DNA of 64,000 nucleotides from NCBI GenBank assembly GCA_030562195.1, contig CM060200.1:20499023-20563022 (forward strand), given 5' to 3'. The stretch comes from Nipponacmea schrenckii (Eukaryota > Mollusca > Gastropoda > Lottiidae). A model generated the notes under the pieces. That model saw nothing but the letters and a program-made list of their open reading frames with translations, was not told the origin of the DNA and ran no database searches. Shown here piece by piece: positions 28,701-37,174 of this stretch (within the stretch, counting starts at the first letter, position 1; every line of letters starts with the position of its first letter). Position numbers and translations under genes: made by a program.

Positions 28701-29221
28701 AATAAAATCTGATAAGCTAATAAAATATTTTAATTTATACTGTTTAAATAGAACTTAATAATTATTATTATGTTGTAAGTATATTAAGGTTCATATTATA
28801 TCAAGTTCTCTCCAAGAAGTATAAAGAGGTAGAACAACAATTACTTTTAATAAGCTTATAATAATTTAACGGTGAAAAAGAATATATTTTACTCATCAAG
28901 GTCTCAACAATCATCATGGCCCAACAGCAACTCTGGTCTATAGAGGCTAAGAATAACACCTACTAACGGATATTAAATTTTTTAAAGTATTAGTAGTATT
29001 ATGTATATCGAGGGAAAACACCCATGATCAACATCCTCAAAGTTCTGTAATATCAATAATATACGGGTACTTAGTATAATAAAAATCTGATAGGATTTGA
29101 ATAATGTAACTTACCCATTTAGAATAGGTTTAGAAATATCTTCCATATTTTTCTTGACTGTTATAGATGTTATATGAACTCCATTCTTCTCCGACTGGGT
29201 GAGCTGAGATATTTCAGACAT
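4714..29221 (-). CDS. ACSBG: Long-chain acyl-CoA synthetase, bubblegum family (complete, 16 coding exons, 748 aa)
   Basis: Activates long or very-long-chain fatty acids to acyl-CoA with ATP and CoA. Exons in transcript order: 29221-29115, 25606-25413, 15763-15602, 13265-13180, 12709-12621, 12426-12225, 12028-11927, 11622-11575, 11230-11063, 10619-10438, 8672-8485, 8221-8112, 7630-7480, 5819-5680, 5341-5101 and 4790-4714. All borders are GT/AG, phases close and the total is 2247 nt. Motifs: P-loop SGTTGKPKGVML (about aa 315-326), YGMSESSG (about 503-510), GWLRTGDIG (about 573-581), then GRIKELIITAGGENIAP (motif A8, about 592-608). The C-terminus SGELGPTLKLRRP is bubblegum-like. Exons 1-2 encode a polar, Asn-rich leader of about 100 residues that is probably disordered. 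The start is the first ATG after a splice acceptor at 29256/29257 in the 5' UTR. Whether it matches vertebrate ACSBG1 or ACSBG2 cannot be decided here. Confidence 0.95.
5765..7456 (-). repeat. 90-bp satellite built from ACSBG intron 13/exon 14 (19 copies)
   Basis: Read on the minus strand, each unit is about 35 nt of intron end (TGATTGTTTACTCTAATATA, then CTATTGTTTTATAG) followed by the first 55 nt of exon 14, coding for (E)LIITAGGENIAPVPVED. The CTGGAGCTAT core starts near 5781, 5871, 5967, 6057, 6147, 6242, 6327, 6422, 6512, 6602, 6692, 6782, 6872, 6962, 7052, 7142, 7232, 7322 and 7412. The copy at 5765-5819 is the genuine exon, continuing to a donor at 5680. The other copies keep the acceptor and coding sense but lack a donor, and run into an in-frame TAA in the next unit. 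Variants include AGTT versus ATTT at the splice border, and a 180-bp higher-order pair near 6147-6422. The array makes up nearly the whole of intron 13. Confidence 0.95.
7838..7890 (+). repeat. Degraded fragment of the 55.1-kb dispersed repeat
   Basis: The stretch AAATGAAATGAATGGAGTTTT followed by TACTCTTCTGC matches, with a few changes, the left end of the repeats at 55070 and 12735. Short similarity judged by eye. Confidence 0.35.
8793..9555 (-). repeat. Intronic minisatellite (units of about 50 and 26 bp)
   Basis: Alternating units: a long one containing GATCCTGATATGAAAACATC and a short one ACTTTCTGATTTTTGAACAT. They are repeated and mutated throughout ACSBG intron 10 (between exons 10 and 11). 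The units contain few stops, so the minus strand shows several overlapping reading frames of 60-90 codons full of repeated KSES/MFKNQK words. These are by-products of the repeat, not genes. Confidence 0.9.
9556..10437 (-). other. ACSBG intron 10, remainder
   Basis: AT-rich unique-looking intron sequence with oligo-A runs. I see no exon, RNA gene or repeat here. Confidence 0.6.
12735..12965 (+). repeat. Dispersed repeat, degraded copy (same family as 55070-55375)
   Basis: Shares in the same order CAGC..CATTAGCCTA, then GATTTCCAACTGTC, ATCT..A..TGCAC, and a TTTGTCCCAT/TATTGTCCCAT block with the copy at 55.1 kb. It lies in ACSBG intron 4 and is clearly diverged. Probably a mollusc SINE-like family; no coding capacity. 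Confidence 0.5.
13398..13592 (+). repeat. 37-bp tandem repeat, about 5 copies
   Basis: The unit starts GGATATCCTAGGGTCTTAAC and ends TTCTAACACTGTTTCTG. Five nearly identical copies start near 13399, 13436, 13473, 13510 and 13547, and the array directly abuts the left end of HINE-like element A. A diverged single unit occurs at about 45845-45881. Confidence 0.9.
13601..15378 (+). mobile_element. HINE/pearl-like non-autonomous element A
   Basis: Left end TAGCTTGCCAGGCAAGGTAA followed by an ATACxCCCAC block. The core is about ten diverged units of roughly 150 bp, each with an AATAGGGTTCATCCTTGG-like word, AAGTTTCATCAAAATCC, TAGAGTGTTTACAAG and AACAAGGGCAATAACT. A GACGGACAGACGGA microsatellite follows, and the right end has TATGCCC...GTGGGCGTATAA forming a terminal hairpin. 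This layout (subterminal inverted repeats, tandem core, microsatellite, 3' palindrome) fits Helentron-associated elements (HINE; pearl elements of bivalves). No transposase is encoded. Confidence 0.7.
15779..15978 (-). other. Short unique spacer in ACSBG intron 2
   Basis: About 200 bp of unremarkable sequence with a GGGGGGG run near 15945, between the acceptor of exon 3 and element B. Confidence 0.5.
15979..18160 (+). mobile_element. HINE/pearl-like element B with 490-bp higher-order repeats
   Basis: Same ends as element A (TAGCTTGCCAGGCAAGG left; GACGGACGGACG microsatellite and ATACGCC...GTGGGCGTATAA hairpin right). The core is longer because a block beginning AAGGCAAAAATCCAACACAT is present at about 16939 and again at about 17429, a higher-order period of about 490 bp. 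The right third (from 17500) is also copied at 20979 by the segmental duplication. Confidence 0.7.
18161..19246 (-). other. Intron spacer inside duplicated block
   Basis: AT-rich sequence repeated nearly unchanged at 21628-22729. A short HINE-core-like scrap (ACAGGCAATAACTCTATATT, about 18872-18955) is present. No coding exon recognised. Confidence 0.6.
19247..20140 (+). mobile_element. HINE/pearl-like element C (second core type)
   Basis: Same terminal sequences as A and B (AGCTTGCCAGGCAAGGTAAC left; GACGGACGGA microsatellite and ATACGTCCAC...GTGGGCGTATAA right). The core units differ: TCAAGGGCAATAACTCATAA, GACATCTGG, AAGTTTCATTCAAATCGGAT and AGCTTCTATTGCGTACAC. There are about five units. 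Shared ends with a different core indicate two subfamilies. Confidence 0.7.
20760..20957. repeat. GC-rich tandem repeat at the duplication junction
   Basis: Built from the 11-12 bp word GACGAACTGGC/GACGAACTGCC and the segment CGACCGTCTGCAGACCGTCG, repeated in mixed order. It sits exactly between the two copies of the 3.48-kb segmental duplication. Its GC content is far above its surroundings. No TIR or target-site duplication was recognised. A 90-codon minus-strand frame across it is a repeat by-product. Confidence 0.9.
20979..21627 (+). mobile_element. HINE-like element D, 5'-truncated by duplication
   Basis: Copy of the right third of element B, including the GACG microsatellite (about 21552-21575) and the ATACGCC...GTGGGCGTATAA terminal hairpin. 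The left end is missing because the duplication breakpoint lies inside the core. Confidence 0.7.
21628..22729 (-). other. Intron spacer, duplicate of 18161-19246
   Basis: No gene recognised. It differs from its twin by a handful of substitutions and small indels. Confidence 0.6.
22730..23620 (+). mobile_element. HINE/pearl-like element E (duplicate of element C)
   Basis: Same ends and core type as element C, about 3.48 kb downstream. Slight differences in core and microsatellite length show the two copies have since diverged. Confidence 0.7.
24226..25412 (-). other. ACSBG intron 2, 5' part
   Basis: AT-rich intronic sequence. Near 25000-25350, partially matching words (CAATCAGATATCTGTGGTTCC around 25149 and GGAATTGTCAGATCCACAGAC around 25280) suggest a small degraded inverted repeat. 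No gene seen. Confidence 0.4.
25614..26776 (-). other. ACSBG intron 1, 3' part
   Basis: AT-rich sequence without a recognisable gene. A scrap similar to the duplicated spacer (TAGAATGAACATTAAATTTG, then CTCTATTCAAGAGTAAATAT, about 25760-25830) suggests this spacer family is dispersed. Confidence 0.4.
26777..26981. repeat. Long hairpin: two arms of about 75 bp
   Basis: The left arm (26777-26856: TATTTTCACC, then GAAAGTCAGATGCCATCCTG, ending GTGTACTTTAA) is the reverse complement of the right arm (26903-26981) with only a few mismatches, separated by a loop of about 46 nt. The termini are TATTTTCACC/GGTGAAAATA. It could be a foldback MITE or a transcribed hairpin, since the intron is transcribed on the minus strand. 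Confidence 0.85.
27400..27960. repeat. Degenerate tandem repeat with AGCATTATCATGTAA word
   Basis: About ten loosely spaced copies (40-90 bp apart) of AAACAGCATTATCATGTAAT, often followed by a GTGAGCTAACACCTCA-like tail. An old, decaying minisatellite in ACSBG intron 1. Confidence 0.55.
27961..29114 (-). other. ACSBG intron 1, near exon 1
   Basis: No exon or repeat recognised. Overlapping open frames on both strands at 27988-28250 show no family resemblance and no splice context. Confidence 0.5.
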
Positions 29222-29255
29222 GTTGAATGGTCAAGCTCTTTCTGCTTGATTAAAT
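29222..29255 (-). other. ACSBG 5' UTR part of first coding exon
   Basis: Minus-strand sequence CTTTATTCAG just upstream of base 29255 is a good 3' splice site 34 nt before the ATG, so the first coding exon is probably not the first exon. An upstream non-coding exon is then required. Confidence 0.55.
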
Positions 29256-32200
29256 CTGAATAAAGAGATAGTAAGACAGGTTGAAAGGCTTTTTGTTGAC
29301 AATTGTTAAGGTTCAATTTTCATCAATGACTAGACTAACATGCTCTTATCCATAATTTATCTATTGTTTACCTCCATCTGATTATCTTATATTAAGATCA
29401 AGGTTGTCAAATATCAGAAATTTATGTAAAATCCAGATAAGAAATATTATAAACTTATTCGTGTTTTTCATCTCGTAATTTTGGGTTTTTCCTCTTTTCT
29501 TGATTTTGGCTTAACATGAAAATTTGATCAAGTTTCCGAAAAATTAGTGTTCTATCTTTTGAAATTTATCCCATTTCTAATAAAGCCTTAAATCAGTGTG
29601 CAAGCTGAATCTGTTTTAATTGCCCTATGTCTAACACAGCCAAACTTGTCTTTTCAAAACTGATCCAGGCAACCAGATGTAATAAAGCCATTAATTAGAT
29701 AACTTACATCCTTCTAATCAATGTGCAACAACTATCAATTATTTATAATATCAAAAATAGAAAATTTGTGATTTCTCTAGGAAGTACTTTAATATGATTC
29801 ATATTTCATTGTACAGATTTGTCCATTGATGATTTTAAAGAAAATTCATTTCCTTGTTAGCCGTGAGGACATGGAAAAAAGGATTCTAGAGAATCAATTC
29901 CTCTTTTCATTTGAATCAATTTTATCAAGGAAAATGCTCTAATTTCTGTTATTGAATCAGCACTCTTGGCCTGTAGTAACAACATCAGTGCATTGAACAT
30001 CACAATGACAACTTCGGATGAAGGAAACTTCAGGCCACTAGGTCTTGTATACATATGAGCAAACATTTTTATATTTGTCCAGTATGTTAAACCATGGGTA
30101 AAATAGTATACAAAATAATCTAGTCATAAACCAATGAACCACAATAAAATATATATAATATTGTTCCCGTAACTTCCAGTATATTTCCTATATACTTATC
30201 TTGATAGAATTACAGGAACCACAGATGCCAGGAACTCAAAATTATCCTATCCATGTCAACAGTAGACATTAAAATTTAAAAAACCTTTGACAATCCCTTT
30301 TATAATCAATTGACTTTTTCTGAGAGATCACACAGCTTATAGTGTTATACAGTTATTTTCATTTTTCCTTTCCTCAAAATATGTCACTCGTTGAGAAGTG
30401 TACCTAGTCATTATAAATGAATCAGTTAGTTTTTAATATATTCTGTCAATTTTGAAAAACAAAGGATACTAGTCAAACATAATACAGACTTCAATGGACA
30501 TTTCAATTGTTATCAGAATAAACAAGTTCAAAATTATTGCCATATTTGTTCTCACTTGAATATCAAACTTTCTCCCTTGATACACCTGCAAGATAGGTGG
30601 AACTTGCAACTACAGAAGACAAATCTTCTTTCTTGCCAAAGAACTGAGTGTTCCATAAAATTGTCAGTCTATATTAAGATCTATCCCTAAATGTTGCTTA
30701 AAGCTTGGATATCCATTATTTATACTACTTTATACAAATATATAAATTATTTACAACATTGACACTGACAAGTAAATCAGTACGAGAGAAAAGTCTAAGT
30801 AGTGCTTAGGGCAGTCAAAGTATTGTAATTTTTATTTCTATACATACGGTATGTAATATTTATACACTTTCTAATTCAAAATTCATAAGGATCACCGTAT
30901 TACCCATACAAAACTATGTATCGTTCTTATATATATGCAAGTAACACACAAAAACCTAGATTACATTGTGAACATCACATTAACCATTTTAAAACTAAAC
31001 CTCTGTTAATAAAGTCGAATTTTTAAAAAACCATTTTTAACAAAGTCTTCATATCACAATTAAAGTGATTAAAATCTTACATCAATTGTTCTGTAAACAA
31101 AAGAGCTATCACCTTAAGAAGAAGTGCATTACTGAATTCTGCATTGAGCTTCTTGAAGAAAAGGACATACTTGACAAACCTATTTATATCACCAGTGGTA
31201 AGAAGCCCTTAATATTCAGAAAATTCATAGATTATCAATTAATTTGCTACTTTGAATCATTCAAGCCTACACAAAAAGTATCTAGGTCTGTAAAACAGGT
31301 TTTTTAAGAATAAAGTGAATTTAAGGTGTATCAATGTACTATGTAAGTAAAACTCTCAAGTTCAAGGCCTTGTCTCAATGTATCAAAATACGGACCCTTT
31401 AACAAACAAAGTTGCCACTGAACAATCGAAAAAAAAAAGACTCTTGAAAACTATTAAGCTGTTTATGGATGAACCAAACAAATTCAAAGAAAACTATTGT
31501 AAATTCCTTATACCAGTAATATGCTATTTAGAAATTAGGCCAGTCCACAGATGCCTGACTTTTTTTATTGATTGGTATTTCAAACGGTTTCTAAGCATTT
31601 CCAAATACCTGGTATTTATCATTGCAAATGAAGAGTTATCAAATATGAAAAATGTACAGTATATAGTAAATAGGCTTATATTAATCAAACCGGTTACACC
31701 CTATCTCATCTTAAATAATATTTTGAAAAAGATGTTAAGATAAACAGTTGCCTACCTTTCACAAGTTAGTCACAGGAAAGTCATTTGAAATAAATAAAGT
31801 TCACTCCTGCCTTAAAAATCCCTCAAGCTTGACCCTGGGATTATCTGGCCAGTAAGACTGGTGAGTAAAGAACACCTACCTATATCATGTTGTGGGTCAA
31901 TGACCAGGTTATGGTTCATAGAGCACACTCACCTCAAATATAGTAAACACTTATATATTTTTTTATGACTGTAGTCTAAATAATATGTGTTAGTTTTATT
32001 GACTTATAATAAATTTTGACAAAGAAATTGGGGCAAATACAACGGATGGATTTTTAGGTCAATTCAGATATTTTTCCGAACTATGCCCATTGCACTCAGG
32101 TCCATGAGTGCATGTCAGATTAGGTCATGCCTAATAGACATTAAATTGCACAATTTGTAGGGATTGAACTTTGCTCCATATTAGTCAAATCAACTGAAAT

Positions 32201-33695
32201 ATATTTTATCTAAACTCAGATAAACCAATAGTACACCTAGTACGGAAGGAATCTTAGTTAAAGTTGAAATCACACAATAAATGACCAACAGTCAATTAGA
32301 CTTTCAACATTTTTCTGTTTAAAAAAATGACAATAGGATGAATATACATTTTTGAATATTAAGGGTTTGAAATATATGAAATTTGCATTTCTAAAGAGAC
32401 ACTAAGATCTAGTTCTTAAATCTACATCAAGGAATTTAAAAAAAAAAAAATCTTTTCATGTGATTTCTGCATTAAACCATGTTTATGAATCAAAGCCACA
32501 AGAACAGATTCCATTATTTCCATCCATTGCCAGGCCAAAAATGACTTAATTTCTGGAGGCAAAGAACCCAATATTGCTCTTGGCAGCAATTGCTGAAAAC
32601 CTGGTAAATGTATCAAATGGGAAGGGAAAAGATATGATTAATTCAGTAAATCTAAAACAAGTGTCATTTCCACTTTAAAATAACAGACATTATAGACATA
32701 AACAAAATGTGTGCACTGACACGTAAAGAATGTACTGTCAAGGGGATGCAGTGATCCAAAATAATTGTCGTACAAACTGAAAGAACAAAATAAATTGAAG
32801 GCCATGTTCATGCAGAATTTAAATCTATTAACGTAAGTCCTGTATTTTAACCAAAATATACCATTGAAGGTTAAGCTCCTTGAAGTACATCTGTGTGTTA
32901 CCAGCTAATACAGACATGTCCCTGTCAGATCTTAAACCAACTTTAGGTTATCATGCACTTTGTTATGTAAATGGAAAATAAAATTTTCACTAAGTGACCT
33001 AACATTTATAATCAAACTTCTAGTAAAAAAAAAAAATATACAGGTGATAAATTCACGGGCAAGTTTTGACTGCATTGAAAGGCTTAGTTTTGTCATTTTG
33101 ACAACAAAGTTTGACTCAAGCATTATGGTAAGATGAGACAAGATTTTTTGCTCATCTGAAAGCCTAGCAACTTATTGAGTCAGCCATTTTTTCTTGGAAC
33201 ACTTGTCCAAATCAAAACAATGACAGCTCTCTAACTTCCACACCATTTGGTTTGGTACTACAGCAATCATTGCAACCTAACAATCACAAAATCATATTTT
33301 GCCAATCTATCATAGGCCTAATTCGATTTAGAATTTATTATTTTTCAATCATTCCCAAGCCCCAAGTATTGCTATTTGGCTATATAAAAATTTCGGACAA
33401 TCCATGTGAACTCGTAAAATTGTCAATTTGTCAACAGATACGACATGTCAATTAAAATACTCTAGAAGAAAAGCTTCACACTGTGGGATAAGCATACCCT
33501 ACCAACAATCCTACCATACATGTCATGGCAATCGAGGTGAAATGGCTCATAGGCTTTTCATACGCCATGTTAACGTCAATCTAGTAAGTCATTCAACGAT
33601 GTCAACAACATACAATATGTTGCATTCGTAGTGACATAAAATTTGTCAAAGTCACTTTTTTAAATGTACCAGATTAAGAAATATTCAGAACTCAC
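29256..33695 (-). other. Probable ACSBG 5' UTR intron
   Basis: About 4.4 kb of AT-rich sequence between the inferred non-coding exon and the first coding exon. Open frames at 31065-31304, 31378-31743 (121 codons, +) and 29857-30066 (-) resemble nothing I know and lack promoter or splice support. They are treated as chance. Confidence 0.45.
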
Positions 33696-33860
33696 CTTAT
33701 ATTAACCCACTGTTCAGATCTTTTTTTAATTTCAAGTAATTGCCAACCATTTGTCTTGAAATTTACAAAAACATTGAATTTTACTCAACATGTGGACGTA
33801 GTAAGAAAATACATCTCGCGGGCTTCGTCTGTAATTTGATTGGTCCAACAGTGATTCGGC
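33696..33860 (-). promoter_or_regulatory. Probable ACSBG non-coding first exon and promoter
   Basis: A minus-strand donor ATAAG|GTGAGT at 33696/33695 would splice to the 29255 acceptor. Upstream of it on the minus strand, a CCAAT box (GGACCAAT) lies at about 33839-33846. The transcription start is not visible directly; this assignment is inferred from the donor, the CCAAT box and the lack of a better candidate in the intervening 4.4 kb. Confidence 0.35.
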
Positions 33861-34786
33861 TTTCGACTACCGATTTCTTCTTAACATTACCGAAAATGAT
33901 CCTGTAAATTCAGGTGTTGTACGTGGAATACTAGGATCAATATTACAATTATAAAAGTGTATAAAACATCGAGATATTTTATTGTGTGCCATAATCTTAT
34001 ATCAGTTGTCATTGCCGTCGGTATTTACAAGGGGGCAGTCAAAAGGCTACTTACCCACTGGTTTTGGGTTTTGTTTAAATGCCACTAATTTTCGTGGCTC
34101 TATTCTCATTTGACTTCTGTTTTCTTACAACAAACAAAGCTTTATATTTCACTTTTCATGTACATTCATTGTTTTCGATGTGTATTTATTTTGACAATCA
34201 CATCAGATGCTTTTATGGGCTCACAGACCAACAGTTTCATTATTTAATGCCGTAATAAGTACTGACACTTGCTCGGTATGCTGATTAACGTTCGGCAGTA
34301 AAAAGGTTCACATTTACAGTCATCAATACACTCAGCCAATCAAATTGTTACTCATGTGACTACGTAGAAAAATGACGTTACCACTATCTAATAGGTAGCG
34401 AAGTGTGAAACAATGGATAAAAACCTTGGCGAACTATCCTTACACCATTTTGAAACTTCATGAAAATTTTGTAAAATTATCAATTTATGAAATAGGAAAA
34501 TAATTGAAGCTGAATTTATGAATATTTTGAGGAACCATTTTGAGAACTAAGGTGTGTACCCTTGAAGGAAGATTCCATTTCGACATCGTCTGTTTATCGT
34601 ACGAGATTATAGTAATGAATCAAAACCACAAATGACCTACTACGTAAAAATTGTTTTTTCTGGAATAACGTTCAATCTATTTTAGTTCATCATTCAACTT
34701 CTCGTGACTTTTATAATTGCTCAACAGCTGATGAAATGTTTAAAGAACTTTCATCGTGGTCCATGCATTTATTTCCTTTTACCAAA
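33861..34786. other. Intergenic region upstream of ACSBG
   Basis: No gene recognised. A CCAATCAAA motif lies near 34335. The region may hold ACSBG distal control sequences (inference only). Confidence 0.4.
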
Positions 34787-34794
34787 ACAAGATG

Positions 34795-35650
34795 CAGGGG
34801 CGCAGATCGCTTTTTCAATGTGGGGGTCGGGGCAGTAGTGGCGTACTCAGGATTTACTCAAAATGGGTCGGCATGAGAAGGTTTCAGTTGAGCTTGTGAC
34901 ACCGTATCTTTATAGCTCTCCGAAATATTATTGAAAGAAAAGCACCTCCTTGCATGTTACTGAATTGCCGAGAATAGATGAATTGACGATATAAATTACG
35001 TGCTCCTCGAGATCCGGTAATATAGGGTGCACACAATCCTTTCGTCCAATCGCCGCTTTTTTTATCTTTTAAATATTTATTCAACATATAAAACACAATA
35101 TTCGCCGCTAATTCCAAAATCGCTCGACAAATACCCTTATGTTCCCCCTTCTGTCCACAACGATCATTTTTACGCCCGTGCGATCAAATTTTCGTGTCTG
35201 CCCGTGTCCGATGTATTCTACAGGGCGGGGTAGGCCCGACAGGGCGCTGGGCGACCGACACCTTTCTAACTATCAACTTTAATTTCTGTGGCGGTCCGTC
35301 AATTTTACTGATCACATGACATGATTGACTAAAATATGCGACCGACTTCGTGACGACGCAACGACTTTTCTAGAGGGTGAGTGCAGAAAACGAACAAATT
35401 GTTTCCCTGTCGCCGAAGGCGCAAAATTTCGGAACTTTGATGTTCTTGAATGCCAAATTATGCCTATTTTACGCCTACAAAAGACACCCTACCCAAACCA
35501 TTTGTGTTTGTGGGGGGGGGGGACACATGATATCATGTCCCCCTCCTGGATTTCTGACGGGGGGACGTGCCCCCCTGTCCCCCCCCCCCCGGATCTGCGC
35601 CCCTCAGGGGGGGACGTGCGCCCCTGTCCCCCCCCGGATCTGCGCCCCTG
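34795..35650. mobile_element. hAT-type non-autonomous transposon, copy 1 (856 bp)
   Basis: Ends are CAGGGGCGCAGATC and its reverse complement GATCTGCGCCCCTG. The element is flanked by a perfect 8-bp target-site duplication ACAAGATG (34787-34794 and 35651-35658). A CAGGGG-type TIR plus an 8-bp TSD is the hAT signature. The inside holds GC-rich runs (G9-11 and C10) near the right end and a partial internal repeat of CCCCTGTCCCCCCCxGGATCTGCGCCCCT. No transposase was recognised; minus-strand frames of 70-80 codons have no family resemblance. Confidence 0.9.
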
Positions 35651-35658
35651 ACAAGATG

Positions 35659-36161
35659 TACGGAACTTAACACAGTTGAGTAACTGCCGGGGAGTATTTG
35701 CAAACACACGATCACAATGCCTGGTCTACAATTTTATTGACTAAAATCGTAAAAGGCATAGCCATTGATTCGGCATTGAAATAAAATGTTCGGGTCGTGA
35801 AATTTCGATTCAGTCGTTGTCAAAATAATAAAACAACAGAATTCCTTATATCAATCAAACAAATTCATAAACTAAATAATATTCCATTAAAAAAAATACT
35901 TAAAGATTAAACTAATAGCCCCAGGCCTAGTCGTTAATGAAATGCAATGTGAGGGTCATGAAAATTTGATTAGGCCTACTACCACTATTCCAATATTTAC
36001 CCGTTGAAAGGGCCCCATTTAATAATTCTTAACTTTGAGATAAAAATTAATGAACATTTAAGATATCATCAACATCTAAAAGGAAAGGTGTAACTTGAAA
36101 AAAAATCTAAAAACACATAGGCCTACATGTATAAACAAATCACAAAGCAAAAACCGCAATT
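35659..36161. other. Spacer between the two hAT copies
   Basis: About 500 bp of AT-rich unique-looking sequence. No gene seen. Confidence 0.5.
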
Positions 36162-36169
36162 TAAAACAG

Positions 36170-36963
36170 CAGGGGCGCAGATCGCTTTATCAATGTGGGG
36201 GGCCAGTGGCGTACCCAGGATTTACTCAAAAGGGGTCGGCATGGGAACGTTTCAGTTGAGCTTGTGACACCGTATCTTTATAGCTCTCCGAAATATTATT
36301 GAAAGAAAAGCATCTCCTTGCATGTTACTGAATTTTCCAGTCATCAATATTGCCAAGAATAGAAGAATTGACGATATAAATTTAGTGCTCCTCGAGATCC
36401 GGTAATATGGGGTGCACACAATCTTTTTCGCCAAATCGCCGCTTTTTTTTTTATCTTTTAAATATTTATTCAACATATAAAATACAATATTCGCAGCTAA
36501 TTTCAAATCGCTCGACAAAATACCCTTATGTTCCCCCTTCTGTCGACAGCGATTATTTTTATGTTTATGCAATTAAATTCGCTTGTCTGCCCTTATCCGA
36601 TTTATTCTACAGGGCGGGGTAGGCCCGAGAGGGCCCTGGGCGACCGACACCTTTCTAACTATCAACTTTAATTTCTGTGGCTGTCTGTCAATTTTACTGA
36701 TCACATGACATGATTGATGAAAATATTCGACCGACTGCGTGACGACGCGACGACGCTTCTAAAGAGTGAGAAAAAGAAATTGTCCCCCTGTCGCCGAACG
36801 CGCAAAATTTCGAAAATTTTCTTGAATGCCGAAGTTTGCCTATTTTACGCCTACAAAAGACACCCTACTCAAACCATTTGTGGGGGGGGGGGGGTCAAAT
36901 GATATTATGTCCTCCTCCTGTATTTCTGACAGGGGGGGGGGGGGACGTGGATCTGCGCCCCTG
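36170..36963. mobile_element. hAT-type non-autonomous transposon, copy 2 (794 bp)
   Basis: Same orientation, ends and body as copy 1 (for example GCTTGTGACACCGTATCTTT near 36259 and the shared ATTTATTCAACATATAAAA). Flanks TAAAACAG (36162-36169) and TAAAACAC (36964-36971) form an 8-bp duplication with one mismatch. It is shorter because part of the GC-rich right end is missing. Confidence 0.87.
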
Positions 36964-36971
36964 TAAAACAC

Positions 36972-37174
36972 TAAAAGTAATACACATTGTCTAAACACTA
37001 GTCGTGTTTCGAAATATCCTGTATAATATATACATTTATAAATCATCTTGGCTTCATTTTCTTTAATCAAAATCATTTAAGATACTGCCTAGGCCTTCAA
37101 TGTTTTTCATAGACGTGAACCAGAAAAGGAGAACATCCATCGCCATAATTGGCTTAAATTTTAGTAGACTCTTC
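36972..37174 (-). other. Ammonium transporter 3' UTR
   Basis: Sequence directly downstream of the AMT stop on the minus strand and bounded by hAT copy 2. The polyadenylation site was not fixed. Confidence 0.4.

Noticed and set aside
31065..31304. 80-codon plus-strand ORF
   Set aside because: Same reasons; no continuity with the ORF at 31378.
31378..31743. 121-codon plus-strand ORF inside the presumed ACSBG 5' UTR intron
   Set aside because: No recognisable domain, no splice or promoter context, AT-rich composition; a length reachable by chance in 64 kb read on six frames.
35325..35715. Proline- and glycine-rich ORFs of 60-108 codons
   Set aside because: Created by poly-G/poly-C runs of the hAT-type MITE.
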